The notes: generated from the letters alone by a model not told the origin. 64,000 bases of DNA from Clostridiaceae bacterium (GCA_012519745.1 JAAYPO010000008.1:1-64000); one strand, 5' to 3'. Shown: positions 1-9,196, counted from the stretch's first letter. Numbers and translations are program-made.

Positions 1-248
1 CGGAAGAGGCTCATTGTCAAGAGGACCGTGGAATAAATGCGGAAACTCAGTACGTTTTTCACTTTTCAAGGTTCATTTTTGCTTTGATAGTGTTTGCCCG
101 ATTTTTCATAGGTTACTTTACACTATCTATAACACCAGGGTTATATGATTGTAGTAAAATGTAAAAAAGTGGTCTGGTACGATATCAGTCCTTGCTTCAG
201 ACTACAATATGAAGAGGCGATAGTAATCATGGAGGGTCAGGAGGCAGT
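1..248. other. upstream spacer, no convincing gene
   Basis: The first 36 bases can be read as the last 11 codons of a basic plus-strand protein ending in a TAA, which could be the tail of a gene starting outside the window, but eleven codons are not enough to support a call. The rest is AT-rich spacer leading to the ribosome binding site (AGGAGG at about 238-243) of the uvrA-like fragment. I see no clear terminator or promoter. Confidence 0.3.
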
Positions 249-728
249 ATGGATAAGTATATTGAAATCAAGGGTGCGAGAGAAAACAATCTAAAAAACA
301 TATCCTTAAGGATACCTAAAAACAAGCTTGTTGTTTTGACAGGTATATCAGGCTCAGGAAAATCGACGCTGGCCTTCGATACATTACAGAAGGAATGCCA
401 GCGCCAGTATATGGCTTCCCTAGGCATGGTGACCGACTTTGTCAGCAAGCCCAAAGTCGACAGCATTATGGGGCTGTCGCCTTCGATCAGTGTCGATCAG
501 CATCTGACCAACAGGAATCCCCGGTCAACAGTCGGAACGGTCACAGAAGTGTTCACATACCTGCGGCTTTTATATGCAAAGCTGGGGGAAAGACCATGCC
601 CGCACTGCGACTGGATGTATGTGCTCCCGCTCAATACATCGGAAGGCGGACTGCTAATACTTCAGCCTGTACTGGACGATCTTGCAGGCAGGATAAGGAG
701 GCTTTTGGATGTAGGGCTTGGCTTATAG
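249..728 (+). pseudogene. UvrA-like ABC ATPase, internally deleted remnant
   Basis: The first ~120 residues are a good match in style to the N-terminus of the UvrA2/UvrA-like excision-repair or drug-resistance ATPases: [16 protein letters not shown], a Walker [10 protein letters not shown] at residues 32-40, the QRQYM segment, [15 protein letters not shown], and a zinc-type CPHC near residue 120. A normal protein of this family has 750-900 residues; here only 159 codons remain. After CPHC the reading jumps to a segment ([18 protein letters not shown]) that resembles the part just before the LSGGE signature, hundreds of residues later, and then stops. The simplest reading is a large internal deletion plus a frameshift, leaving no signature or Walker B motif. 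The start ATG has an AGGAGG site 5-6 bases upstream. A functional short protein is unlikely. Confidence 0.75.
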
Positions 729-939
729 CAATATGGCTATACTAAGAGCTGTCCGGAAGCTTGAATCAGGTTCGGCAGAAGGACTGAAGGAGCTTCTGGA
801 TTCCCCTGAAATGGATGAAGAAAGGGGATACCTGTGCTTTACCGATACTCTGCTGACTTCTCTTCGCGCCGCTCTTGATGCGGTAAGTGAAACGATTCGT
901 TTTTTAAAGGCAAGGATCGATATGTTGCCAGTCGTTTAG
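718..939 (+). CDS. short unrecognised ORF after the uvrA-like remnant
   Basis: This 73-codon frame overlaps the end of the uvrA-like remnant in another frame. It reads as a largely helical, charged peptide with no signal peptide, membrane helix or motif that I recognise. There is no good ribosome binding site in front of either possible ATG (718 or 733). It is probably the tail of a second decayed gene joined to the uvrA-like remnant by the same deletion, or a chance frame. Confidence 0.2.
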   Translation: MAYSNMAILRAVRKLESGSAEGLKELLDSPEMDEERGYLCFTDTLLTSLRAALDAVSETIRFLKARIDMLPVV

Positions 940-1050
940 AGCAGGTGTTGTACGGACAGTATAGGTGCGAAGGAGCTGTTAGCTTATAAAAATATGAGCT
1001 GTGTCGACAGGATAAACATTGAATTTTCTGATATTTACTCATTATGTGAT

Positions 1051-1082
1051 AAAAAAATCAGAGGCCCTTATTGAGCCCCTGA
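1051..1082 (-). terminator. rho-independent terminator of the CofE-like gene
   Basis: Read on the minus strand, TCAGGGGC pairs with GCCTCTGA (one G-U pair) around an eight-to-nine-base loop and is followed directly by seven T residues. It lies 16 bases past the stop codon of the minus-strand gene at 1098. Confidence 0.75.
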
Positions 1083-1097
1083 CTAATTGTCGTCTGT

Positions 1098-2288
1098 TTA
1101 TTCAGCAAAATTGTCGAAATAGCCTTGAATATAAACGATTGGTGTACCCTTGTCTCCGCTGCCGCTTGTCAAGTCGCAAAGCGAGCCTATCAGGTCCGTC
1201 AGTCTTCTTGGAGTCGTTCCTTGTGAAACCATTTCGCCTACAAGATGGCTGTTCTTGTTTTTGATATACTCTGCGATTGCTTTTTTGAGTTCGTCTCCCC
1301 TCAGATCTTTAAAATCATTGTCTGCAAGGTATTTCAGCTTGACTTCGTTGGGAGTGCCTTCAAGTCCCGAAGTATAGCCGGGGGATACCACCGGATCGGC
1401 CAGCTCCCATATTTTGCCCACAGGGTCCTTGAAAGCGCCATCACCGTAAACCATGACCTCGACGGTTTTTCCTGTGCGCTGCCTGAGATCTGCCTGTATT
1501 TTTTCGACGAGCTGTCTGCAATCGCGGGGGAAGAGCTTTATGGTATCTTCAGTTGCCTTGTTTGAACCAAGGAGTCCGTATTCACTATTATATCCACTGC
1601 CATTGACAGGCGATGACAATATTTCATCAAGACTATATATCTTTTGCCCGCCGTTTGCCCTCAGTATCCTTTTTGTCCTTGTCCTTGTGTGTATATCGCA
1701 TACCAGCACGCTTTTTGTATGATCCAGTATAGTCCTGGGGTTGTTGGAGAATATGACCTCACACTCAATGCCGAATTCCTCGACCAAAGACTTGTAATAA
1801 TCGATATAATCCATCCCGGTAAAGGTATGTTTGATGCATCCGAAAAGCTCGCGGAACTGCTTGAGTGTCAATACATCCGTCCATGGATTTACACCCTTTT
1901 CATCAAGAAGGTCGATATCAACAAGATGGTTGCCCACCTCATCAGACGGATAGCTCAGCATCAGCACGATTTTCCCCGCACCCTTTGCTATACCGCGAAG
2001 GCACACTGCAAAGCGGTTGCGGCTCAATATGGGGAAAATGACACCGATGGTATCATCTCCGAATTTAGCATGTATGTCGCTGGCGATATCATCGATGCTT
2101 GCATAATTGCCCTGAGCCCTGGCTACGACTGATTCGGTTATTGCAGCCACATCTCTGTCCCTGATGGCGAATCCTTCGGCTTCAGATGCTTTGACAATGC
2201 TTTGTGCAACTATGGCTGCGATATCGTCTCCATTGTTTATTATAGGTGCTCTTATACCTCTGACAACTGTTCCTGTCATTCTTTCCAT
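1098..2288 (-). CDS. coenzyme F420-0:L-glutamate ligase-like protein (CofE family)
   Basis: The 396-residue protein fits the bacterial CofE-like family, named after the archaeal enzyme that adds glutamate to coenzyme F420-0 with GTP. The N-terminus TGTVVRGIRAPIINNGDDI and the RDVAAITESVVARAQG segment are typical of the ligase fold; the C-terminal half holds the family's long extension with a GDGAFKDP segment. Firmicutes with this gene usually lack F420 synthesis, so the true substrate is open; a glutamyl transfer to another acceptor is an inference. The ATG has AAGGAG nine bases upstream. It is divergent from a LysR regulator, which suggests local control, and ends in its own terminator. Confidence 0.75.
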   Translation of the reverse strand: MERMTGTVVRGIRAPIINNGDDIAAIVAQSIVKASEAEGFAIRDRDVAAITESVVARAQGNYASIDDIASDIHAKFGDDTIGVIFPILSRNRFAVCLRGIAKGAGKIVLMLSYPSDEVGNHLVDIDLLDEKGVNPWTDVLTLKQFRELFGCIKHTFTGMDYIDYYKSLVEEFGIECEVIFSNNPRTILDHTKSVLVCDIHTRTRTKRILRANGGQKIYSLDEILSSPVNGSGYNSEYGLLGSNKATEDTIKLFPRDCRQLVEKIQADLRQRTGKTVEVMVYGDGAFKDPVGKIWELADPVVSPGYTSGLEGTPNEVKLKYLADNDFKDLRGDELKKAIAEYIKNKNSHLVGEMVSQGTTPRRLTDLIGSLCDLTSGSGDKGTPIVYIQGYFDNFAE

Positions 2289-2395
2289 GGTATACCACTC
2301 CTTGCTGATAGTTTGAATGAACCACTTGTATTATATGTGATATTGTGCTATAAGTAAAATAAATACCTTTAATACATTATATAAAGGTGAGTTAT

Positions 2396-3280
2396 ATGGT
2401 AGCGAGACTGGATCTTTATAAAATATTCTGTGAAGTGGCCAAATGCCAGAGCTTTTCAAAGGCGGCAAAGGAGCTTTACATGACCCAGCCTGCGGTAAGC
2501 CAGGCTGTTATGAATCTGGAGAGGGAGATCGGTATACGCTTGTTTACCAGGACCTCGAAGGGTGTCATACTCACAAATGAGGGTCAGCTCTTGTTCGAAC
2601 ATGTCAATTCGGCTATAAATCTGATCAATGTCGGAGAAAGCAAGCTGCTGGAATCACGCAATCTGAAGGCAGGTGAAATGAGGATAGGGGTCGGGGACAC
2701 CATATCAAAATATTTTTTGCTGCCGTATCTTGAAATATTTCGAAACAGGTACCCGAATATCAACCTGAAGATCATAAACCGTACCACCACCGAGCTATGC
2801 GCTCTCTTGAAATCCGGAGAGGCAGACATTGCAGTATGTAATTTCCCGGTAAAGGATCCGGCACTGGAAACAAGAAAGTGCAGGGATATACACGATATTT
2901 TCGTATGTGGAGAAAAATACAGGGATCTGTGCAGGAGCCGGATCAGTCTGGAGGAGATCGTCAGGCTTCCTATGATACTGCTGGAAAGGAAGTCCAATTC
3001 CCGACTTTATATAGAAAGATATATGTCTGCAAAGGGGTTCAAGGTAACTCCTGAGATAGAGCTGGGCTCACACGATCTGCTTCTGGAGTTTGCCAGGTTC
3101 AATTTCGGTGTGGCCTGCGTTGTGGAGGAGTTTTCACAGGAGTATCTCAAATCGTCAAAGCTTTACAAACTAAAGCTTTCTGAGGAGATCCCCCCCAGGG
3201 GCATCGGATTTTGTCATCTGAAGAGTGTTTCGCTGTCTCCGGCAGCCCGCAAGCTTATGGAGGAAGTGGAGAGAGCATGA
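2396..3280 (+). CDS. LysR-family transcriptional regulator
   Basis: The protein has an N-terminal winged helix-turn-helix (about residues 3-62: FCEVAKCQSFSKAAKEL, then MTQPAVSQAVMNLE) and a periplasmic-binding-like effector domain, with a total length near the usual 295-300. The start is set at the ATG at 2396 and not at the in-frame GTG at 2387, because the GTG lies inside the ribosome binding site AAAGGTGA that serves the ATG. It faces away from the CofE-like gene across a ~107-bp AT-rich spacer, the classical layout of a LysR regulator and its target; the ligand is unknown. The stop codon is inside an 11-bp tandem duplication. Confidence 0.9.
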   Translation: MVARLDLYKIFCEVAKCQSFSKAAKELYMTQPAVSQAVMNLEREIGIRLFTRTSKGVILTNEGQLLFEHVNSAINLINVGESKLLESRNLKAGEMRIGVGDTISKYFLLPYLEIFRNRYPNINLKIINRTTTELCALLKSGEADIAVCNFPVKDPALETRKCRDIHDIFVCGEKYRDLCRSRISLEEIVRLPMILLERKSNSRLYIERYMSAKGFKVTPEIELGSHDLLLEFARFNFGVACVVEEFSQEYLKSSKLYKLKLSEEIPPRGIGFCHLKSVSLSPAARKLMEEVERA

Positions 3281-3297
3281 AAAAGACATGAAAAAGA
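3276..3297 (+). repeat. 11-bp tandem duplication over the lysR stop codon
   Basis: CATGAAAAAGA occurs twice in direct succession. The TGA inside the first copy is the stop codon of the LysR gene. Small in itself, it follows the pattern seen after several other genes in this window. Confidence 0.8.
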
Positions 3298-3760
3298 CTC
3301 CAGCGAACCTTTATCACTACGGTACCTTCTGACTGACCTTTTCCCCAGACTTTTTCATCTCCCGGTTTAAATCCTCTTCATCCGGTATGCTTCCTTCAGG
3401 ATCCTTTTAAACCCCTTCGGTATCGCATCCTTTGATTCGCTTAAACCCTTTGATATAGCGGATGTTGTTTCACTCTGTGACCCAATTGATCCGCGCCTTG
3501 CCGTATAACATATACGGTGGTCGCCTCCATCGGTACTTTCATTTAGGTATTCCCTGGAGTCTATTCTGATTATAGCAGAAATTTCATGGATAACTCAACG
3601 TCTATATGGTGATAGGAGATCGGATTATACATTGATAGCTCGTCCTTTTTTTGATTTTCTCTAAATTGCACTGATTTTTGTACATAGAGAAATACTGCTA
3701 ATTGAATGAGTATGATTCCCTGATTTTTTATGATATATTATTTTTAGGCGGGTGATTTTT
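3298..3760. other. gene-free spacer with a palindrome
   Basis: No supported gene. A perfect palindrome CCGTATA-ACA-TATACGG lies at 3501-3517. On the minus strand about 75 codons are open from roughly 3594 to 3367 without a usable start codon or ribosome binding site; this may be a decayed coding remnant. The last 20 bases hold the AGGCGGGTG ribosome binding site of the next gene. Confidence 0.5.
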
Positions 3761-4792
3761 TTGGCTATAATAACTATATCCAGGCAGCTCGGGAGCTTAG
3801 GGAGCGAAACGGCAGAGATGCTTGGGAAACGGCTTGGGATGCGGCTTATACTGAAGGACACTGTTTTGAACGAGTGGATGGCGGATGTGGTGAATGATCA
3901 CCAGCTCAGGATGCTGACAGAGAGCCCAAAGTTTTACCTGAACATAATGGATGATGGCATCTCATACAAGGAGTATATCGAAAGTAAGCTCAGGGATGAG
4001 GCATCCAGGCAGCCTTTGATCATTGTCGGCATGGGGTCCCAGCTGATATTTGCCGATCACCCCGGAGTCGTGAGGGTGAGGATGGTCGCGTCAGCTGACA
4101 CCAGGACCGAAAGGATCAGGAGGAAATACGGGTTTGGCATCAAGGAAGCTGAACAAATGCTCATGCAAAGCGATAAAAAGCACAAGAGATACATATCCAC
4201 CCTGTACGGAGTTGACTGGGAGGAAACCTTCAATTACGACATGGTGCTCAACACCGACGATCTGACGGCAGAGCAGTGTGCCGACATGATAGCGCTTCTT
4301 GCAGAATCAAAGGACAAGGCCGGACCCTTCAGCCCATCGGCAGAGACATATGAGTATTCACCTGCGCAGGACAACAGGAGCATCTCATTCAAGCACCCTG
4401 CCGAGGAGGAGTTTGCACGGATCCTTGATATGTACGGTATCGAATGGCAGTATGAGCCCAGGACATTTCCGGTGCAGTGGGACGCCGAAGGGAATGTCAA
4501 GATGGCCTTCAGTCCGGACTTTTATCTGGTCAGATTCGATACATATATTGAAATAACTACAATGGATCAGAAGTATGTCACGACCAAAAACAAAAAGGTA
4601 AAAAGACTGAGAGAGCTCTATCCGGGCATCAACATAAACATCGTATATAAAAAAGACTTCAATTCGCTGCTAAAACGCTTTGGATTCGGCGGAGGAGATG
4701 TGATAGATGAATTTAACAGGAGTGAAAGAAACTCTGTTCAGCGAGGAAATGATAAGCAACAGGGTGAAGGAGCTGGGAAGGCAGATAAGTGA
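3761..4792 (+). CDS. cytidylate-kinase-like protein fused to a PD-(D/E)XK-like domain
   Basis: Residues 1-185 resemble the cytidylate-kinase-like family (AIITISRQLGSLG at the N-terminus, where the P-loop sits, and the R-x-x-R lid segment). Residues ~215-310 form a second domain with an ordered set of acidic residues, HPAEEEF, then SPDFYL, then YIEITT, which looks like the E...PD...(D/E)xK core of restriction-like nucleases, but with threonine where the lysine would be. The last ~30 residues are low-complexity and overlap hpt by 86 bp. TTG at 3761 is chosen over the GTG at 3752: it gives the family N-terminus and sits seven bases after AGGCGGGTG. The kinase call is fair; the nuclease-like call is an inference from motif spacing only. 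Confidence 0.7.
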   Translation: MAIITISRQLGSLGSETAEMLGKRLGMRLILKDTVLNEWMADVVNDHQLRMLTESPKFYLNIMDDGISYKEYIESKLRDEASRQPLIIVGMGSQLIFADHPGVVRVRMVASADTRTERIRRKYGFGIKEAEQMLMQSDKKHKRYISTLYGVDWEETFNYDMVLNTDDLTAEQCADMIALLAESKDKAGPFSPSAETYEYSPAQDNRSISFKHPAEEEFARILDMYGIEWQYEPRTFPVQWDAEGNVKMAFSPDFYLVRFDTYIEITTMDQKYVTTKNKKVKRLRELYPGININIVYKKDFNSLLKRFGFGGGDVIDEFNRSERNSVQRGNDKQQGEGAGKADK

Positions 4793-5246
4793 CGATTACA
4801 GGGACAAGCATCCCATCCTTATCAGCGTGCTCAAGGGTACAATGTATTTTGTGGCAGACCTGACCAGGGAGCTGGACATACCGATAAATATCGATTTCAT
4901 GTCTATAGGAGTGTACCCAGGCATCACAAAAAACACTGGTGTTGTCCGTATCAACAAGGATCTGGATCTGGATATTACAGGCAGACATGTATTGATGATC
5001 GAAGACATCATCAACACAGGCCTTACCATCGGCTATCTGGTGCAAAACATGGAGGCAAGAAGGCCTGCCAGCATCAAGATCTGTACATTGCTCAACAACC
5101 CGTCCAAGCGTCTGATGAATATACCGCTGGAATATGTGGGCTTCCAGGTGCCGGACATAATGATGGTGGGCTATGGCATCGATTATAACCAGGAATACAG
5201 GCACCTGCGTTATATTGCAGCATTTGATGAAAATGCGCAGTCATGA
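4707..5246 (+). CDS. hpt: hypoxanthine phosphoribosyltransferase
   Basis: This is a 179-residue type I phosphoribosyltransferase of normal length. It salvages hypoxanthine and guanine to IMP and GMP using PRPP. The PRPP-binding loop VLMIEDIINTGLT is at about residues 97-109, the flexible-loop region around FMSIGVYPG carries the usual catalytic hydroxyl residues, and the C-terminal VGYGIDYNQEYRHLRYI is the family's purine/metal-binding end. The ATG has GGAGGAG ten bases upstream. It starts inside the preceding kinase-like gene (86-bp overlap in another frame), so the two are co-transcribed and probably translationally coupled. Confidence 0.95.
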   Translation: MNLTGVKETLFSEEMISNRVKELGRQISDDYRDKHPILISVLKGTMYFVADLTRELDIPINIDFMSIGVYPGITKNTGVVRINKDLDLDITGRHVLMIEDIINTGLTIGYLVQNMEARRPASIKICTLLNNPSKRLMNIPLEYVGFQVPDIMMVGYGIDYNQEYRHLRYIAAFDENAQS

Positions 5247-5352
5247 TTGATGAAAATGGTAATATAGACTTATTTATGTTATCCTGAATCTGTAGTACAA
5301 TAGGAATGTATTGTGAGCATGTAATGCCGGCGGATCTGAAGGGAGGTGTGAG

Positions 5353-5949
5353 ATGAGCATTTACGGTATTGGCCAGAGCATGATGTACAATGGGTATTAT
5401 GGAATACCGGCAAACAACTATTTGCAGACATCTCACGCCGGAGCGTCAGGGCCCGAAGGAGCCCGGACGGCAAACTCAGCAGCCGCAGGAGGCGTAAATG
5501 CCCCAGGGACAGCCGGCGGCGCCAATGCCAGTGCGGCAGCGGACGGCAGGCCCCGCACAGCAGCAGACCTGCAGGCGCTGAAGCAGATGGGGAAGGTGGA
5601 ATGCGAGACCTGCAAGAGCCGTACATACCAGGACGGCTCCGATGATCCCGGCGTTTCTTTCAAGGCTCCGGGGCACATAGATCCGGCAAGCTCAGGTGCC
5701 GTCGTCAGAGCCCATGAGCAGGAGCACGTGGCAAATGAGCAGGCGAAAGCCAGAGCGGAAGGCAAACGCGTCGTTTCCCAGAGCGTCAGGATATTCACCT
5801 CAGTTTGTCCGGAATGCGGGCGCGCATATGTTTCCGGCGGTGTGACCAGAACTGTTACAGCTTCAGGAGGCAACAGGGGCGGTGCAGTATCACAGTACAG
5901 CAAACACAAAACCCCGCCTTCAGGCAGCAAAATCAACAGCGCAGTCTGA
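5353..5949 (+). CDS. SprA-related putative metalloprotease-like protein
   Basis: The 198-residue protein has a Gly/Ala/Asn-rich first ~75 residues followed by a compact domain: CETCKSR, then QDGSDDPGVSFK, then HEQEH (an HExxH zinc-protease motif), and finally CPECGR. This order matches the SprA-related family. The two C-x-x-C pairs may form a zinc ribbon. There is no signal peptide. The start has a GGGAGGTG site eight bases upstream. It is monocistronic between hpt and the helicase. Proteolytic activity is inferred from the motif; no substrate is known for the family. Confidence 0.75.
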   Translation: MSIYGIGQSMMYNGYYGIPANNYLQTSHAGASGPEGARTANSAAAGGVNAPGTAGGANASAAADGRPRTAADLQALKQMGKVECETCKSRTYQDGSDDPGVSFKAPGHIDPASSGAVVRAHEQEHVANEQAKARAEGKRVVSQSVRIFTSVCPECGRAYVSGGVTRTVTASGGNRGGAVSQYSKHKTPPSGSKINSAV

Positions 5950-6107
5950 CAGACCCCAGCCGCGCAATGCCATACATAAGGCTATTCAATAGGAGCGATT
6001 TTTTGCATGACCGCACTTTCCTATGATTTCTGAACAATAATCATATATTGGTGCTTTATTGCTGAAAATAAATATACTACTTAAGTTAAAGGAGCCAATA
6101 TATTATT

Positions 6108-7781
6108 ATGAAATTCAGAGAACTTGATTTATCAGAGGAAATGCAAAGAGGTATCGATGACATGGGCTTTGAGGAAGCAACACCGATCCAGACCCAGGCG
6201 ATACCCAATATATTCAGCGGACGCGATATCATCGGACAGGCTCAGACCGGCACCGGAAAAACCTGCGCCTTCGGTATACCGGCAGTCGAAATGCTGGATA
6301 GGGACAGTGAGAGCATCCAGGTACTGATCCTGTGCCCCACGAGGGAGCTGGCTATCCAGTCCTCGGAAGAGCTCAAGAGCATCTCAAAATACAAAAGCGG
6401 CATCAGGATACTCCCTGTCTACGGCGGCCAGCCTATCGACAGACAGATAAGAGCGCTGAAAAACCGACCGCAGATCATTATTGGTACTCCCGGCAGGGTC
6501 ATGGATCATATGCGCAGGCGTACACTCAAGCTGGCCAGCCTCAGGATGATAATACTCGATGAAGCGGACGAGATGCTGAATATGGGCTTTCGCGATGATA
6601 TCGACACGATCCTGAAGGAGGTTCCGCAAGAAAGGCAGACAATACTGTTTTCAGCTACGATGCCAAAGGAAATAATGGAGCTTGCCGGCAAATATCTGAA
6701 AGAACCCATCCACGTCAAAATATCGCACAGGGAACTCACTGTGCCACGTATTGAACAGTATTATCTCATGGTGAACAATTCGACAAAGAGCGAGATCTTG
6801 TCAAGAATAATCGACACAAATAATATCAAGCTTGCACTTGTTTTTTGCAATACCAAGAAGCGTGTCGATGGACTGGCCTCAGACCTGCAGTCCAGAGGAT
6901 ATGCGGCTGAAGCGCTGCATGGTGACATGAAGCAGGATCAGAGGGACAAGGTCATGGCTAAATTCAGAAACGGCAGCTTTGACATACTCATCGCAACAGA
7001 TGTTGCCGCCAGGGGAATAGATGTGGATGATGTGGAGGCGGTATTCAACTATGACCTGCCAAATGATGACGAATACTATGTCCACAGAATAGGCAGGACC
7101 GGCAGGGCCGGAAGAGCCGGCAAGGCCTATACCTTCGTTGTCGGGCGGGAAATCAACAAGCTGAAGGATATCCAGCGCTTCACAAAGGCCATCATAAACC
7201 GCATGTCACCTCCATCCATCATGGATGTGGAGGAGACAAGGATGAGCAAAATACTGAATACGGCCAGGAAGAATATCTTTGAGACCGACCTGACAAAATA
7301 TGCCGGATATATCGAGAGAATAGTCGAGGAGATCAACTCTGCCTCTGAAGGGGACAGCTTCGTCAGCCCCCTGGACTTTGCCTCAGCCATGCTCAAGATG
7401 ATCTCCGGACCGGTTGGCACAGAGGAGCAAAAGAAAGAGGCAGACACAGCTTCGCAGGAGAGCCTTGGTTTTGATGCGGACAATGAGGATACCGGTGCCC
7501 AGGAGGGTTATGTCAGGCTGTTTATCAATGTAGGGAGGAAGGACAATATCCAGCCGGGAAATATAGTTCAGAGCATTGCATCCACATCCGGTCTGCCCGG
7601 AAAGCTCATCGGCGCCATCGATATATATGAAAGCTATACTTTCGTGGAGGTCCCCAGGGAATATGCCAGAAAGGTCCTGGATTCAATGAAGGACTACATG
7701 CTGAAGGGGAGAAAGGTGAATATCGAGAAATCCAATAAGAAACCTGTTGTCAGACGGCTCAACAGGAGAAGAAGGAAATAA
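6108..7781 (+). CDS. DEAD-box RNA helicase with DbpA-type RNA-binding domain
   Basis: All helicase motifs are present in order: the Q motif around EATPIQTQ, motif I AQTGTGKT (45-52), PTRELA, TPGR, DEAD, SAT, ARGID and HRIGRTGR. Beyond the core the protein runs to 557 residues and ends in a DbpA-like RNA-binding domain (about 465-545) and a basic tail. This places it in the CshA/DeaD/CsdA group that acts on structured RNA, ribosome assembly and mRNA decay, often at low temperature. AAAGGAG stands nine bases before the ATG. The 150-bp leader with no ORF is typical of cold-responsive helicase mRNAs, but that is an inference. Confidence 0.95.
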   Translation: MKFRELDLSEEMQRGIDDMGFEEATPIQTQAIPNIFSGRDIIGQAQTGTGKTCAFGIPAVEMLDRDSESIQVLILCPTRELAIQSSEELKSISKYKSGIRILPVYGGQPIDRQIRALKNRPQIIIGTPGRVMDHMRRRTLKLASLRMIILDEADEMLNMGFRDDIDTILKEVPQERQTILFSATMPKEIMELAGKYLKEPIHVKISHRELTVPRIEQYYLMVNNSTKSEILSRIIDTNNIKLALVFCNTKKRVDGLASDLQSRGYAAEALHGDMKQDQRDKVMAKFRNGSFDILIATDVAARGIDVDDVEAVFNYDLPNDDEYYVHRIGRTGRAGRAGKAYTFVVGREINKLKDIQRFTKAIINRMSPPSIMDVEETRMSKILNTARKNIFETDLTKYAGYIERIVEEINSASEGDSFVSPLDFASAMLKMISGPVGTEEQKKEADTASQESLGFDADNEDTGAQEGYVRLFINVGRKDNIQPGNIVQSIASTSGLPGKLIGAIDIYESYTFVEVPREYARKVLDSMKDYMLKGRKVNIEKSNKKPVVRRLNRRRRK

Positions 7782-7837
7782 GGATTTCGTTGTTATTTGA
7801 GCTTTGTTTTGGGAATCATATATGAAAGTGTCAATTC

Positions 7838-9115
7838 GTGGAACACATTCCGCGTGACATATCATGCAGAAATGAGGTGGTATTTATCAGCGAATTCATC
7901 AATAACAGGGAGTACAGGCAGAAGATCCTCAAAGAGCTTATAATGGAGCTCCACAACGGCAAGACCGTCGACGAGGTCAAACCGCGTTTTCAGGAACTTA
8001 TCAAGGATATCTCCACCCACGAGATCACGCAGATGGAGCAGTCACTGATAATGGAGGGCATGCCTCCGGAGGAGATACAAAGGCTCTGTGATGTCCATGC
8101 CGAAGTGTTCAAGGGGTCCATCGAGGATATCCACAAGCCGCGGAAGCAGGAAGAGACGCCGGGTCATCCCCTGCACACCTTCAAGCTTGAAAACAAGGAG
8201 CTGGAGAAGCTCATAAACGAAAGGCTCAAGCATGATGCCCGGCGCTTTGAGAAGGATGATTCACCTGAAAATCTGGCGGCTCTGCTCAAGGATCTCAGAG
8301 ATGTACGTGAAGTAGAAAAGCATTATCTGCGCAAAGAAAACCTGCTTTTCCCGTTCCTCGAGAAATATGGCATCACAGCCCCTCCGCAGGTGATGTGGGG
8401 AGTGGATGACGAAATCAGGGCTTCACTGAAAGAGGCAGAGAGGCTTCTTGAGAATTACAGCGGAAATAAAAGAGCCGCACTTGACATGGTGAACCAAGCT
8501 GTGAACAGAGTGAGCGAAATGATCTACAAGGAAGAGAATATACTGTTCCCAATGGCGCTGGATACTATCTCAGAAGACGAGTGGATCAAGGTGGAGGAGG
8601 GCAGCGAGGAATTCGGATATTGCCTGATCGAGCCTGAGGGCAAATGGAAGCCTGCCAGGGTCGATGTGGAGGAGGAGGCCAGGGACGAAGGGGAGAAACC
8701 CACAGATAATAATGCATACGTCAAATTTGATGCCGGCATCCTCACACCTGAAGAAATCAATGCCATACTCAATACATTGCCGTTGGACATGACTTTTGTC
8801 GACAAGACCGGTGCAGTGAAATATTTCACCCAGGGCAAGGAACGGATATTCGCAAGGCCAAAGGCCATCATCGGAAGGAAGGTCGAAAACTGTCATCCGC
8901 CATCAAGTGTGCATGTGGTTCAAAAGGTCGTGGATGACCTGGTGTCGGGAAAGAAGGAGCATGAAGATTTCTGGATCAGGATGGGCGATAAATATGTGCT
9001 CATCAGGTACTATGCGGTAAGAGATGCAGATGGCGAATATCTCGGCACAATGGAGGTCACCCAGGATATTAAGCCGTTACAGGAAATAACAGGAGAAAAG
9101 AGGCTGATGGACTGA
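7838..9115 (+). CDS. DUF438 / hemerythrin / PAS protein
   Basis: The domain order is DUF438 (about residues 16-85), a hemerythrin-like four-helix segment (about 105-235, with HPLHTFKLENKEL, HYLRKENLLFPFLEKYG and EENILFPM carrying the likely iron-ligand His/Glu residues), and a C-terminal PAS domain (about 300-415, LDMTFVDKTGAVKYF). Such proteins are widespread in anaerobes and are thought to sense oxygen or redox state; the output is unknown. The true start is uncertain: GTG at 7838 has a weak site, GTG at 7877 has none, and the best ribosome binding site (GAGGTGG, 7875-7880) sits five bases before an in-frame ATC at 7886, which would give ISEFINNREYRQ, the usual family N-terminus. Confidence 0.85.
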   Translation: MEHIPRDISCRNEVVFISEFINNREYRQKILKELIMELHNGKTVDEVKPRFQELIKDISTHEITQMEQSLIMEGMPPEEIQRLCDVHAEVFKGSIEDIHKPRKQEETPGHPLHTFKLENKELEKLINERLKHDARRFEKDDSPENLAALLKDLRDVREVEKHYLRKENLLFPFLEKYGITAPPQVMWGVDDEIRASLKEAERLLENYSGNKRAALDMVNQAVNRVSEMIYKEENILFPMALDTISEDEWIKVEEGSEEFGYCLIEPEGKWKPARVDVEEEARDEGEKPTDNNAYVKFDAGILTPEEINAILNTLPLDMTFVDKTGAVKYFTQGKERIFARPKAIIGRKVENCHPPSSVHVVQKVVDDLVSGKKEHEDFWIRMGDKYVLIRYYAVRDADGEYLGTMEVTQDIKPLQEITGEKRLMD

Positions 9116-9157
9116 CCGGGATGTAAATACAGCCCTTGATATTATTCATACCCACGA

Positions 9158-9182
9158 CGAGGCGGGCATATGTCCCGCCTCG
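9158..9182. terminator. stable hairpin after the DUF438 gene
   Basis: CGAGGCGGG pairs perfectly with CCCGCCTCG around the seven-base loop CATATGT. No T-run follows, so it may work together with the terminator at 9197. Confidence 0.55.
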
Positions 9183-9196
9183 ATGAAACACTACTG

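Noticed and set aside
1-36. C-terminal end of a plus-strand gene
   Set aside because: Eleven basic codons and a stop are not enough evidence for a gene.
3367-3594. 75-codon minus-strand frame in the spacer after lysR
   Set aside because: No ATG/GTG/TTG with a ribosome binding site and no recognisable family; at most a remnant.
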